The translations under genes were made by a program, and so were the position numbers. The notes beneath the pieces are model-generated. The model searched no databases. It was not told where the DNA came from and worked only from the letters and a program-made list of their open reading frames with translations. A stretch of 35,133 bases of DNA, taken from the NCBI GenBank assembly GCA_947576945.1, contig CANPTH010000043.1, forward strand, positions 1 through 35,133, read 5' to 3'. This document shows, piece by piece, positions 7,888 through 16,420 of the stretch (positions are counted from its first letter, which is position 1; the number at the start of each line of letters is the position of its first letter). The stretch comes from an uncultured Lachnospiraceae bacterium (GTDB taxonomy: Bacteria; Bacillota; Clostridia; Lachnospirales; Lachnospiraceae).

Positions 7888-8645
7888 TGGAAGTATTTCA
7901 AGACTATGCCTATTATTATAACGCGTTTTATCAAGATAAAGATTATGCGGCGGAAAGCAGACAAGTGGATACGCTTCTGAGACGGTACGGCAGAAATATT
8001 AAAAAGATTATCAATTACGGCTGCGGTACGGGCAGGCATGACATAGAATTATCAAAACTCAGCTATGATTGTGCAGGTATAGATATGAGCGCGCTCATGA
8101 TTGAAATTGCACGAGAAAATGCGGTGGAAGAGAGAATTGCAATTGACTTTTCCGTAGCGGATATCCGCAGCTATGAACCACGAGAGAAGTATGATGCGGT
8201 GATCTCGCTGTTTCATGTGATGAGTTATCAGAACAGCAATCAGGATATTCTTGCGGCTTTTCAAAGCGCAAGGAAAGCACTGGATGTCGGTGGTCTGTTT
8301 CTATTTGATGTGTGGTATGGACCGGGTGTGCTCAGCGACAGACCGTCTGTGAGGGTGAAAGAGATAGAGGACGGAAAGAATAAACTGCTGAGGGTTGCAA
8401 GACCCATTATGTATGAGAAAGATAATGTGATTGATGTGAACTATGAGGTTTTTGTCATTGATAAAGCAAGTGCCAAAGCAATGACAATCAATGAAGTGCA
8501 TCATATGCGGTATTTTTTTGCACCAGAATTAAAATTCTATTTGCAAGAGACCGGATTTGAAATGGTAGACAATCTTGACTGTCAGACGCTAGGGGAAACA
8601 AGTTATGATTCATGGACAAGTTATTTTATTGCGAGAGCGTTCTGA
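7887..8645 (+). CDS. Class I SAM-dependent methyltransferase
   Basis: A 252-aa protein with motif I IINYGCGTGRHDIEL, an acidic residue after the second strand (CAGIDMS), and DAVISLFHVMSYQ at the post-motif strand, the layout of methyltransferase domain family 25-like enzymes. The 8-residue spacing and TGRHD pattern are typical of sugar N- or O-methyltransferases. It overlaps the upstream cupin gene by one base (TAATG), which suggests translational coupling and joint action. The substrate is not deducible; an aminosugar made by the DegT enzyme at 5238 is one option. Confidence 0.8.
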   Translation: MEVFQDYAYYYNAFYQDKDYAAESRQVDTLLRRYGRNIKKIINYGCGTGRHDIELSKLSYDCAGIDMSALMIEIARENAVEERIAIDFSVADIRSYEPREKYDAVISLFHVMSYQNSNQDILAAFQSARKALDVGGLFLFDVWYGPGVLSDRPSVRVKEIEDGKNKLLRVARPIMYEKDNVIDVNYEVFVIDKASAKAMTINEVHHMRYFFAPELKFYLQETGFEMVDNLDCQTLGETSYDSWTSYFIARAF

Positions 8646-8681
8646 TTTATATCATAAAACAAATATATCGAGGGAAAAGTA

Positions 8682-9983
8682 ATGCAGGTGATGAAATTTG
8701 AAGATAATTTCTATGATGTATTAGAGAACACAGACAGGGTGCTTGTTTTGTATGGAATTGGGAAAGCGGCGAAAAAGGTATATTCATACCTGCCGGCTGT
8801 TTCGTATGTGATTGACCAAAAAGCGGATGGCGTAATGACTTTTCATGATATTCTGGTAAGACAGCCGGAGGAGTTAAAGAAAATAAATAAGCCACTTGCG
8901 ATTCTGATATGCGTTCAGGACGTGGAGATTAGCAATGAGATAAAAAGCAGAATACAGAAAATGGATATAAACGCGATTGTTTTTGAATATTGCAATAATT
9001 CGGGATTTGATATATATCATCCTGTTAAATATGTATCTACCAGAAAGCAAATTAAATATGTTCGCTTGGTCTGTCACAGCTCTGGATGGATATTAGACAA
9101 ATTTGCCGACAGGATGAAAGAACAATTACAACTGAGAGGTATCAGAGCAGAAATCAGTGATAGTGTTGATTCAGAAGCAGATATTAACCATCACATTCCG
9201 TTTCATCCATATGAACCTATTAAAGACTATGCCGATACGTTAATGATCACACACGTTGATTCATTGGATAAACTAAATTTACTAAAACATCAGCTTCGGA
9301 CAGCCAGAATGGGAATATGTATGTCAAGAGAGACCATGAATACGCTGGTAAATTGGGGGATACCAAGGGAGAAGCTGTGCTACATCAATCCGGCACAGGA
9401 CGGTGCCATCAAACCCAAAAAATATACGCTGGGAATTACACATAAAACGTATATGGATGGAAGAAAAAGAGTAGAAGCGCTGCTTGACATCTGCAATGTG
9501 ATAGACCCATCATACTTCAAATTTAAGATTATGGGTGCCGGATGGGAAAATATTGTAAAAGAAATGCAGGCGGGGGGATTTGAAGTCGAGTATTATCCAG
9601 AATTTGACTACGAAGTTTATGTAAATCTGATTCCTTCGTTGGACTACTATTTGTTTTGGGGGTTTGACGAGGGGTCGATGGGATATCTGGATGCTTTGGC
9701 GGCAGGGGTGGAAACAATTGTGACGCCGCAGGGATATCATTTGGATGTTAAGGAGGGAATTACCTATCCATGTAGAACTGTTGATGATTTTACCGACGTA
9801 TTATTGGAATTGCAGAATAAGAGAAAAAAGAGAACGGAATTGGTAGAAAAATGGACATGGAGTAATTATGTAGATAAGCACTTAGAAGTGTGGAGTTATA
9901 TTTTAGGAAACGATAATGAAATATATCATAATAAACATTTCTATGAAGACGGTATTTTTTCGGTTTTAGTTACAAATGTGTAG
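8682..9983 (+). CDS. Rossmann-like module fused to a GT-B-type glycosyltransferase
   Basis: The 433-aa protein starts with the recurrent module (about residues 13-100): VLVLYGIGKAAKKVY and VSYVIDQK. From about residue 125 a GT-B-like region follows: CHSSGWILDKFADRM, MITHVDSL, CMSRETMNTLVNWGIP, then the sugar-nucleotide side FKIMGAGWENIV and FDEGSMGYLDALAAGVETIVTP. The last resembles the E-x7-E region of GT4-type enzymes but is divergent. GAGGG at 8670-8674 supports the ATG at 8682. A G6 tract occurs inside the gene at 9572-9577. There are no membrane segments. The donor and acceptor are unknown. Confidence 0.7.
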   Translation: MQVMKFEDNFYDVLENTDRVLVLYGIGKAAKKVYSYLPAVSYVIDQKADGVMTFHDILVRQPEELKKINKPLAILICVQDVEISNEIKSRIQKMDINAIVFEYCNNSGFDIYHPVKYVSTRKQIKYVRLVCHSSGWILDKFADRMKEQLQLRGIRAEISDSVDSEADINHHIPFHPYEPIKDYADTLMITHVDSLDKLNLLKHQLRTARMGICMSRETMNTLVNWGIPREKLCYINPAQDGAIKPKKYTLGITHKTYMDGRKRVEALLDICNVIDPSYFKFKIMGAGWENIVKEMQAGGFEVEYYPEFDYEVYVNLIPSLDYYLFWGFDEGSMGYLDALAAGVETIVTPQGYHLDVKEGITYPCRTVDDFTDVLLELQNKRKKRTELVEKWTWSNYVDKHLEVWSYILGNDNEIYHNKHFYEDGIFSVLVTNV

Positions 9984-10017
9984 ATGCAAGTATGTGAGAT
10001 TGTAGAGGAGGAATATA

Positions 10018-10467
10018 GTGAGAAAGATTTTTTTAGGGGGAATCATTTGTGCCGGATTATTTATTTTGGGAATTAGGTATTTTTGCAGAAGAAAACCGAA
10101 CCGCTATTTTCACTGGTATAAGACCTTGTATCAATGGCTGCTCGTACGACAGGACAAGGTAGAAATAGCTGACTATTTCAAGGAAAACGGATATCAACGC
10201 GTTGCTATTTATGGCATGGGAGAATTGGGGAGATTGCTTTTGAAAGAATTGCGTGATACGGGTATCGAAATTCCATATGTGATAGACCAAAGTGCCAGAA
10301 GTATTTCTGTTTCCAAAATTAAGACGGTTATGTTAAAGGACGCCAAGGAGGATGTTGATGTAATTGTGGTGTCGGTTGTGGACAAATTTGAAGTGATTAA
10401 GGCAGACATAGAACGGAATATGAGTGTCCCGATATTATCTTTAGATGACGTTTTGTTTAGCCTGTAG
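10018..10467 (+). CDS. Membrane-anchored Rossmann-like module protein
   Basis: The 149-aa protein begins at GTG after GAGGAGGA (10005-10012). One hydrophobic segment (residues about 4-21, FLGGIICAGLFILGI) is followed by arginines and lysine (RRKPNR), so the rest should be cytosolic. Residues about 58-149 are the recurrent module: NGYQRVAIYGMGELGRLLL, then IPYVIDQS, VIVVSVVDKFEVI and ILSLDDVL. No catalytic domain is attached. It is the only protein in the 2.7-30.5 kb locus with an obvious membrane segment, which would suit a docking role at the membrane; that role is inference. Confidence 0.75.
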   Translation: MRKIFLGGIICAGLFILGIRYFCRRKPNRYFHWYKTLYQWLLVRQDKVEIADYFKENGYQRVAIYGMGELGRLLLKELRDTGIEIPYVIDQSARSISVSKIKTVMLKDAKEDVDVIVVSVVDKFEVIKADIERNMSVPILSLDDVLFSL

Positions 10468-10480
10468 GAGGTGGAAAATA

Positions 10481-11734
10481 GTGAAAATAATGTGGATTGC
10501 CAATTTACCGCTTCCTGAAATGGCGGAAAGAATTGGAGTAAACTCTTCCTTGGGCGGCTGGCTGCCGGCGCTGTCAAATCATCTTAAGGAGCGAGAAGAT
10601 GTCGAATTTGTCTATTGCTTTCCTCAAATCCGAACGAAATCCATGATTCAGAAAAGAATAGGCAGGGTAAAGTTTTATGGATTTTATGAGGATAATGAAC
10701 CGTCTGTTTGTGAAGCAAAGCTGGAAACGGAATTGAACAAAATATATATGCAGGAACAGCCGGATGTTGTACATCTGTTTGGCAGTGAGTATTATCATGC
10801 ATATGCGGCAGTGCGATCCGGAATTGATTTGAACAAATTAGTTCTTTCGATACAGGGGATTATGTGGAATTTTGCGAAACATTATTGTGATGGTATTTCT
10901 ATAAAAGATCGGTTATTTCCCTGTATGAATAAAACGTGGAGAATAGGGTGTATTGAAGCGGATAGAAAACGCTTTGAAATGCAGGGACGGTACGAAGGGT
11001 ATGTGTTTCAGCATATAAAGCTTTTTGAGGGACGAACAGATTATGATAAGGCATATGTAAAGCTGATGAATCCTTCGGGTAAATATTTTAAGTGTAACAG
11101 GATATTACGAAAAAAGTTCTATGAAGGACAGTGGCGGCAAGAAACGTGTGAACCATATTCTGTTTTTTTAGCTCAGGCATCTTATCCAGTGAAGGGGCTG
11201 CATATTTTTCTTGAGGCAATGAACATGCTGAGGGAATTAATTCCAGAAATGAAGGTATATGTTGGTGGGCAAAATATATGTCAGGGAAAAGATTCATCTC
11301 CGTATGGAAATTATATTGGACGGATTATTAAGAGATATCATTTAGAAAATCAGATAAATTTTTTGGGATCTTTGTGTGAAGAGAAAATGTGGGAGCAGTT
11401 TCTTAAAGCAAATGTTTTTGTACTGCCTTCTGTGATCGAAAATTCGCCCAACTCTCTGGCGGAGGCAATGATATTAGGCGTTCCCTGCATAGCGGCCGAT
11501 GTAGGCGGGGTGAGCAGCATGATGGAACATGCAAAAGAAGGATATATCTACCGGGTAGATGAGCCGCACATGCTGGCATATTACTTATACAGGCTGATGA
11601 GTGACCGGCAGCTTGCAGAAACATTTTCGGAACATGCGCGGAAACGGGCGTTAGAAGACTTCGATGAGGAAAAGAATGTACAGAAAGTGCTTGGCATGTA
11701 TCGGGAAATAGCGGGACGGAATCAGAAAAAATAA
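10481..11734 (+). CDS. GT4-family (GT-B) glycosyltransferase
   Basis: A 417-aa protein with a classical GT4 C-terminal half: a strand ending QASYPVKGLHIFLEAM, MKVYVGGQN, INFLGSL, and the donor-site stretch VLPSVIENSPNSLAEAMILGVPCIA with the E-x7-E spacing. The N-terminal half begins KIMWIANLPLPEMAE and has PDVVHLFGSEYYHA. It starts at GTG 10481 after AGGAGGTG (10467-10474), which itself overlaps the stop codon of the previous gene, so translation is coupled. No Rossmann-like module is attached, but a stand-alone membrane-bound copy is encoded directly upstream. Confidence 0.88.
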   Translation: MKIMWIANLPLPEMAERIGVNSSLGGWLPALSNHLKEREDVEFVYCFPQIRTKSMIQKRIGRVKFYGFYEDNEPSVCEAKLETELNKIYMQEQPDVVHLFGSEYYHAYAAVRSGIDLNKLVLSIQGIMWNFAKHYCDGISIKDRLFPCMNKTWRIGCIEADRKRFEMQGRYEGYVFQHIKLFEGRTDYDKAYVKLMNPSGKYFKCNRILRKKFYEGQWRQETCEPYSVFLAQASYPVKGLHIFLEAMNMLRELIPEMKVYVGGQNICQGKDSSPYGNYIGRIIKRYHLENQINFLGSLCEEKMWEQFLKANVFVLPSVIENSPNSLAEAMILGVPCIAADVGGVSSMMEHAKEGYIYRVDEPHMLAYYLYRLMSDRQLAETFSEHARKRALEDFDEEKNVQKVLGMYREIAGRNQKK

Positions 11735-11747
11735 TTTGGAGGAAATC

Positions 11748-12923
11748 ATGCCGTTAATATCAATTATTACGCCGGTATACAACAACGAAAAGTATATAAA
11801 AAACGCGGTAGAGAGTGTATTGCGGCAAGGGTTTGACGATTATGAATATATCATTGTCGACGATGGCTCTACTGACAATACACCGCAGATTGTTGATGAA
11901 ATTGCCGGAGAGGATAAAAGAATCCGGGTGATCCACCAGAAAAACCAGTGGATTTACGCGAGCTTCAATAACGGAATTAAAGAGGCCGCAGGGAAATATG
12001 TTTACATATTAAATTCTGATGACAGGATGCGGGAAGGCATGCTGGCAAAAATGGTTCAGATCGTGAAGCAGTATGGGCCGGATGTGGTATGGACGAAGGT
12101 TCTGTCGCACAGGTGTGATGCGGAACAAAAAATCATGGAATATGATTGTGGAAAAGCAGACCAGAAGGTAAAGAACGATGTTTTTTTATCTGATGTGAAC
12201 GAAGTGAGAAATGCATGGTTTACGTTGACGCTTCAAGGATTGAATCACAATCAGGCAAATTTGTATAAAAGGGAGCTGATGTTAAAACATCCGTTCCGCA
12301 ATGACGTATATGGAGCGGATACGCTGTTCAATATAGCGATAGCAAACGATGTGCACTCTGCATTCGTTATGAAAGAGGCAGTGTATGATTTCATGGTGTA
12401 TGGAGCTCCCCATATGAATGCATCGGAAGGTAAATATTATCCGTATCTGCACGAAATGTTCAATGATATCTATACAGGTAACAGATCATTATATAAAGCG
12501 TGGAACCTGTATCAGGAAGATGTCAGGGAATACTGGTCAGGCAGACGGATGGGCGAACTGACAGATGAACTGTATACCATGTGCCATCCAGCCTGTCAAC
12601 TGACAACGGAAGAAAAGGCAGCCAGTGCATTAAAAATGTATGAAGACAGTATTATTCGTGAATGTGCAATGGAATCGGGCCGTCAGGAAGAGCTGGAAAG
12701 CAGGATTTTGTCAGGACTCAGAATGATCATGGCGCAGGAGACACTGGAAAGTACGAGTAAATATTTCTTTCTTTATGAATTGCTGGAAGGCCTGCTCTGC
12801 TATGAAACAAACCTGGAAGATTATGAAAAAATCAGACGGGCAGTATATCATCCGTTAAATAAATACCATCTTGGTGAGACTTTTTTTCTAAAAATAAAGA
12901 GAGAGGGCTGTTGGGATAATTAA
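11748..12923 (+). CDS. GT2-family (GT-A) glycosyltransferase
   Basis: A 391-aa protein. The N-terminal GT-A domain is clear: ISIITPVYNNEKYI, VDDGSTDNT with D38-D39, and LNSDDRM with the metal-binding acidic residues near 90-92. The region after about residue 220 is helical and not recognised. TTGGAGGA at 11736-11742 fixes the ATG at 11748. It starts only 13 bases after the preceding GT4 gene. There is no membrane segment. The sugar specificity is not readable. Confidence 0.87.
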   Translation: MPLISIITPVYNNEKYIKNAVESVLRQGFDDYEYIIVDDGSTDNTPQIVDEIAGEDKRIRVIHQKNQWIYASFNNGIKEAAGKYVYILNSDDRMREGMLAKMVQIVKQYGPDVVWTKVLSHRCDAEQKIMEYDCGKADQKVKNDVFLSDVNEVRNAWFTLTLQGLNHNQANLYKRELMLKHPFRNDVYGADTLFNIAIANDVHSAFVMKEAVYDFMVYGAPHMNASEGKYYPYLHEMFNDIYTGNRSLYKAWNLYQEDVREYWSGRRMGELTDELYTMCHPACQLTTEEKAASALKMYEDSIIRECAMESGRQEELESRILSGLRMIMAQETLESTSKYFFLYELLEGLLCYETNLEDYEKIRRAVYHPLNKYHLGETFFLKIKREGCWDN

Positions 12924-12938
12924 AAGGAGAGGAAAGAG

Positions 12939-13997
12939 ATGTTTAAGGATAAGACACTTTTGATAACCGGGGGGACGGGCTCTTTTGGAAACGCCATTTT
13001 AAACAGGTTTCTGGCGACTGATATAGGAGAGATCAGAATATTTTCCCGCGACGAAAAGAAGCAGGATGATATGCGCCACGAATTTCAGGTCAGGATGCCG
13101 GAAGAGGCTGATAAAATAAAGTTTTACATCGGAGATGTCAGGGACATTGATTCCATCAGGAGCGCGGTCAACGGTGTTGATTACATATTTCATGCGGCAG
13201 CTTTAAAACAGGTGCCGTCCTGTGAATTTTTTCCCGTTGAGGCAGTCAAAACAAATGTTCTGGGTACGGATCATGTTCTGACTGCTGCAATTGCAGCAGG
13301 GGTGAAAGCTGTTATCTGCCTGTCAACGGATAAGGCCGCTTACCCTATTAATGCGATGGGAACATCCAAGGCCATGATGGAAAAGGTTATCGTGGCGAAA
13401 TCCAGAGCAGTTATAGCGGGCAGCACAAAAATATGCTGTACCAGATATGGAAATGTCATGTGCTCAAGGGGGTCGGTGATCCCCCTGTGGATAGACCAGA
13501 TTAAGCAGGGGGTTCCGATTACAATCACCGATCCGGCAATGACCCGCTTTATCATGTCGCTTGAGGAAGCGGTCGATCTGGTGCTTTTTGCTTTTGAAAA
13601 CGGGGTAAGCGGAGACATCATGGTACAAAAAGCGCCGGCCTGCACGATTGAAACGCTGGCCAAGGCTGTTACGGAAATTTTTGAACCGGGGCATGAGATT
13701 AAAACGATAGGAATAAGACACGGAGAAAAGAAGTGCGAAACATTACTGACACAGGAGGAATGTGCGCACGCGTCTGATTTAGGCGATTTTTACAGAGTGC
13801 CCTGCGATAAGCGGGATTTAAACTATGATAAATACGTTAAGGTAGGAAATAAAGAACACGCGGATCTGACGGAATTTAACAGTAATAATACAAAAATTCT
13901 GGGTGTAGAGCAGGTGAAAGAAAAATTGCTGGCGCTGCGTTATGTGCAGGAAGAACTGGCGGCATGGGAAAGTATCAGAAGAATTGAGGGAAAGTAA
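12939..13997 (+). CDS. capE: UDP-GlcNAc 4,6-dehydratase/5-epimerase, CapE type
   Basis: A 352-aa extended SDR enzyme that binds NADP through TGGTGSFG (residues 10-17). It carries STDKAAYPINAMGTSK at 129-144, the CapE/FlaA1-type active site in which the SDR tyrosine is replaced (M140-x3-K144). The family converts UDP-GlcNAc to the 5-inverted UDP-4-keto-6-deoxy sugar, the first step to UDP-L-FucNAc. It is followed after three bases by capF and then capG, the same three steps and order as in Staphylococcus aureus type 5/8 capsule, which makes the assignment firm. A G6 tract lies in the glycine motif (12969-12974). Confidence 0.92.
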   Translation: MFKDKTLLITGGTGSFGNAILNRFLATDIGEIRIFSRDEKKQDDMRHEFQVRMPEEADKIKFYIGDVRDIDSIRSAVNGVDYIFHAAALKQVPSCEFFPVEAVKTNVLGTDHVLTAAIAAGVKAVICLSTDKAAYPINAMGTSKAMMEKVIVAKSRAVIAGSTKICCTRYGNVMCSRGSVIPLWIDQIKQGVPITITDPAMTRFIMSLEEAVDLVLFAFENGVSGDIMVQKAPACTIETLAKAVTEIFEPGHEIKTIGIRHGEKKCETLLTQEECAHASDLGDFYRVPCDKRDLNYDKYVKVGNKEHADLTEFNSNNTKILGVEQVKEKLLALRYVQEELAAWESIRRIEGK

Positions 13998-14000
13998 GGC

Positions 14001-15200
14001 ATGAATATACTTGTGACTGGTTCAGCCGGATTTATGGGAAAAAATTTTGTGGCAGCATTAAAAAATATCAGGGACGCAAAGGACAGGACGCGCGAAAACC
14101 TGATCATACATGAGATATATGAATATGATCTGCATACTTCGGGGGAGGAGCTTTCGTACTTTTGCCGGAAAGCGGACTTTGTGTTCAACTTTGCCGGAAT
14201 TAACAGGCCTAAGGAAACGTCCGAATTTATGACAGGCAATTATATGTTTCCCTGCCATCTGCTGCAGGAACTGGAAAAGTGGAATAATAAATGTCCCATT
14301 ATGTATGCGTCTTCTATCCAGGCCACGCTGCATGGCAGATTTGCGGGAAGCGAATATGGAAAATCCAAGCTGGCGGCAGAGGAACTGCTGTTTGCATACG
14401 CAAAGAAAACGGGAGCCAGAGTGCTGGTATACCGGATTCCCAATATGTTTGGGAAATGGTGCCGGCCCAATTATAATTCTGTCATCGCTACTTTTTGCAA
14501 TAATATCGCCAATGATCTGCCGATTCAGATCAACGACGCTTCCGTGGAACTGGATCTTGTCTATATAGATGACCTGATCCAGGAAATGTTTGACGCCATG
14601 GAAGGGAAAGAGCACAGATGCGAATGGAGTGAATTTAAAATGACAGAGGATGCGGACGGAAAGTACTGTTTCGTTCCTGCGGTGTATCATGCGACGCTGG
14701 GCAACATTGTCGAGCTGCTTGAACAGTTCCGCAAGCAGACGGATACCCTGGTTATGCCGGAAATAGCATCTGGATCTTTTGCGAAGAAACTGTATTCTAC
14801 CTACCTTTCTTATCTGCCGAAGGAAAAGGCAGTTTATGCGCTCAGGATGAACACGGATGAGAGAGGAAGCTTCACGGAATTATTAAAGACTGATAAATGT
14901 GGACAAGTATCGGTTAATATAAGCAAACCCGGTATTACGAAAGGACAGCACTGGCATAACAGCAAGTGGGAAATTTTCTTTGTTGTAGCAGGACATGGAC
15001 TCATAGAGGAGAGAAAAATCGGATCTGACGAGGTGATCAGATATGAAGTGTCGGGAGAGAAGATAGAAGGAATACAAATGCTTCCCGGATATACACATAA
15101 TATTATCAACCTGTCGGAAACGGAAGATCTGGTGACGGTGATGTGGGCAAACGAGCAGTTTGACCCGGTGCATCCCGACACATTTTCCGAGAACGTGTGA
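14001..15200 (+). CDS. capF: CapF: SDR reductase with C-terminal cupin domain (UDP-L-FucNAc pathway)
   Basis: The 399-aa protein has an N-terminal SDR domain (ILVTGSAGFMGKNF; active-site SEYGKSK region with Y-x3-K) and a C-terminal cupin from about residue 270: TDERGSFTELLK, GQHWHNSKWEIFFVV with H317 and H319 as probable zinc ligands, and GYTHNIINL. This two-domain order and length are those of CapF/WbjC. In that family the cupin catalyses C3 epimerisation and the SDR reduces C4, giving UDP-2-acetamido-2,6-dideoxy-L-talose. It sits between capE and capG. Confidence 0.92.
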   Translation: MNILVTGSAGFMGKNFVAALKNIRDAKDRTRENLIIHEIYEYDLHTSGEELSYFCRKADFVFNFAGINRPKETSEFMTGNYMFPCHLLQELEKWNNKCPIMYASSIQATLHGRFAGSEYGKSKLAAEELLFAYAKKTGARVLVYRIPNMFGKWCRPNYNSVIATFCNNIANDLPIQINDASVELDLVYIDDLIQEMFDAMEGKEHRCEWSEFKMTEDADGKYCFVPAVYHATLGNIVELLEQFRKQTDTLVMPEIASGSFAKKLYSTYLSYLPKEKAVYALRMNTDERGSFTELLKTDKCGQVSVNISKPGITKGQHWHNSKWEIFFVVAGHGLIEERKIGSDEVIRYEVSGEKIEGIQMLPGYTHNIINLSETEDLVTVMWANEQFDPVHPDTFSENV

Positions 15201-15233
15201 GGAATTCATCATCAGGGTAGGAGGAGACTTGGC

Positions 15234-16418
15234 TTGGACATGAAATTGGATTATGGAGACGTTAGTTTCAGGGATAATGGAAAGTTAAAGCTTTTAATTA
15301 TCGTGGGGACGCGGCCTGAAATTATAAGGCTTAGCGCCGTGATCGGAAAATGCAGGAAATATTTTGACTGTATATTGGCGCATACGGGACAAAATTATGA
15401 TTACAATTTGAACGGTGTTTTTTTTGAAGAATTAAAGATTGCCCCGCCGGAAGTTTATATGAATGCAGCCGGGGACGATCTTGGGGCTACATACGGAAAC
15501 ATTATCAGCTGCTCCTATAAGCTGATGAGGGAAACGGAGCCGGATGCGCTGCTGGTTTTGGGAGATACCAATAGCTGTCTGTCCGTTCTTGCAGCGAAAA
15601 GACTTCATATACCTATCTTTCATATGGAAGCGGGCAACAGATGCAAGGATGAGTGCCTGCCGGAAGAGACAAACAGGCGTATTGTGGATATCATTTCCGA
15701 TGTAAATATGGCATATTCCGAACACGCACGGAAATATCTGCACGAATGCGGACTGCCTAAAGAACGGGTTTTTGTGACGGGTTCTCCGATGACAGAGGTA
15801 CTTAGCAACAATCTGGATGGAATCATGAGTTCGGATATCATAGACAGACTGGGGCTGGCACCGAAAAAATATATTCTGCTTTCGGCACATAGAGAAGAAA
15901 ACATAGATTCGGAAAAAAACTTCCGCTCTCTGTTTAACGCGCTGAATGCGTTGGCGGAAAAATATGACATGCCGATTCTGTATTCCTGTCATCCCCGTTC
16001 ACAAAAGAGAATAGAGCAGTCGGAGATTGCTCTGGATAAACGGATTATAAGGCACGCGCCTTTAGGCTTCTTTGATTATAACAATCTGCAGATGAATGCT
16101 TTCGTTGTGGTGTCCGATTCCGGAACACTGCCGGAAGAAAGTGCATTTTATGCGGCCAACGGTCACAGTTTTCCGGCTGTATGCATAAGGACATCTACCG
16201 AGAGACCGGAAGCCATGGACAAGGCGAATTTTGTGCTGGCGGGAGTCAGTGAAGAATCGTTATTACAGGCGGTGGAACTGGCGGTTACCATGAACGAGGA
16301 CGGGGAATCGGCATCGCCGGTATATGATTACAGTGAAAAAAATGTCAGCACGAAGGTGGTTAAGATTATTCAGAGCTATACTGGCATTGTGGATCGTTTT
16401 GTCTGGAGGAAACTGTAA
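15234..16418 (+). CDS. capG: CapG: UDP-N-acetylglucosamine 2-epimerase family enzyme (forms UDP-L-FucNAc)
   Basis: A 394-aa enzyme of the WecB/CapG family: LIIVGTRPEIIRL, HTGQNYDYNL, LGDTNSCLSVLAAKR, IPIFHMEAGNRC, LPEETNRRIVD, LLSAHREEN, CHPRS and VVSDSGTLPEES, all standard motifs. As the third gene after capE and capF it should invert C2 of UDP-2-acetamido-2,6-dideoxy-L-talose to give UDP-L-FucNAc rather than make ManNAc. AGGAGGAG at 15219-15226 suits the TTG at 15234 (7-base spacing); an ATG two codons later (15240) is the alternative. A T8 run occurs at 15418-15425. Confidence 0.9.
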   Translation: MDMKLDYGDVSFRDNGKLKLLIIVGTRPEIIRLSAVIGKCRKYFDCILAHTGQNYDYNLNGVFFEELKIAPPEVYMNAAGDDLGATYGNIISCSYKLMRETEPDALLVLGDTNSCLSVLAAKRLHIPIFHMEAGNRCKDECLPEETNRRIVDIISDVNMAYSEHARKYLHECGLPKERVFVTGSPMTEVLSNNLDGIMSSDIIDRLGLAPKKYILLSAHREENIDSEKNFRSLFNALNALAEKYDMPILYSCHPRSQKRIEQSEIALDKRIIRHAPLGFFDYNNLQMNAFVVVSDSGTLPEESAFYAANGHSFPAVCIRTSTERPEAMDKANFVLAGVSEESLLQAVELAVTMNEDGESASPVYDYSEKNVSTKVVKIIQSYTGIVDRFVWRKL

Positions 16419-16420
16419 TA

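Noticed and set aside
13469..13486. GGGGG/CCCCC stem inside capE
   Set aside because: Only five pairs, lies within well-conserved coding sequence and has no T tract.
14058..14690. 210-codon minus-strand frame opposite capF
   Set aside because: capF is unmistakable on the plus strand; the antisense peptide has no domain.
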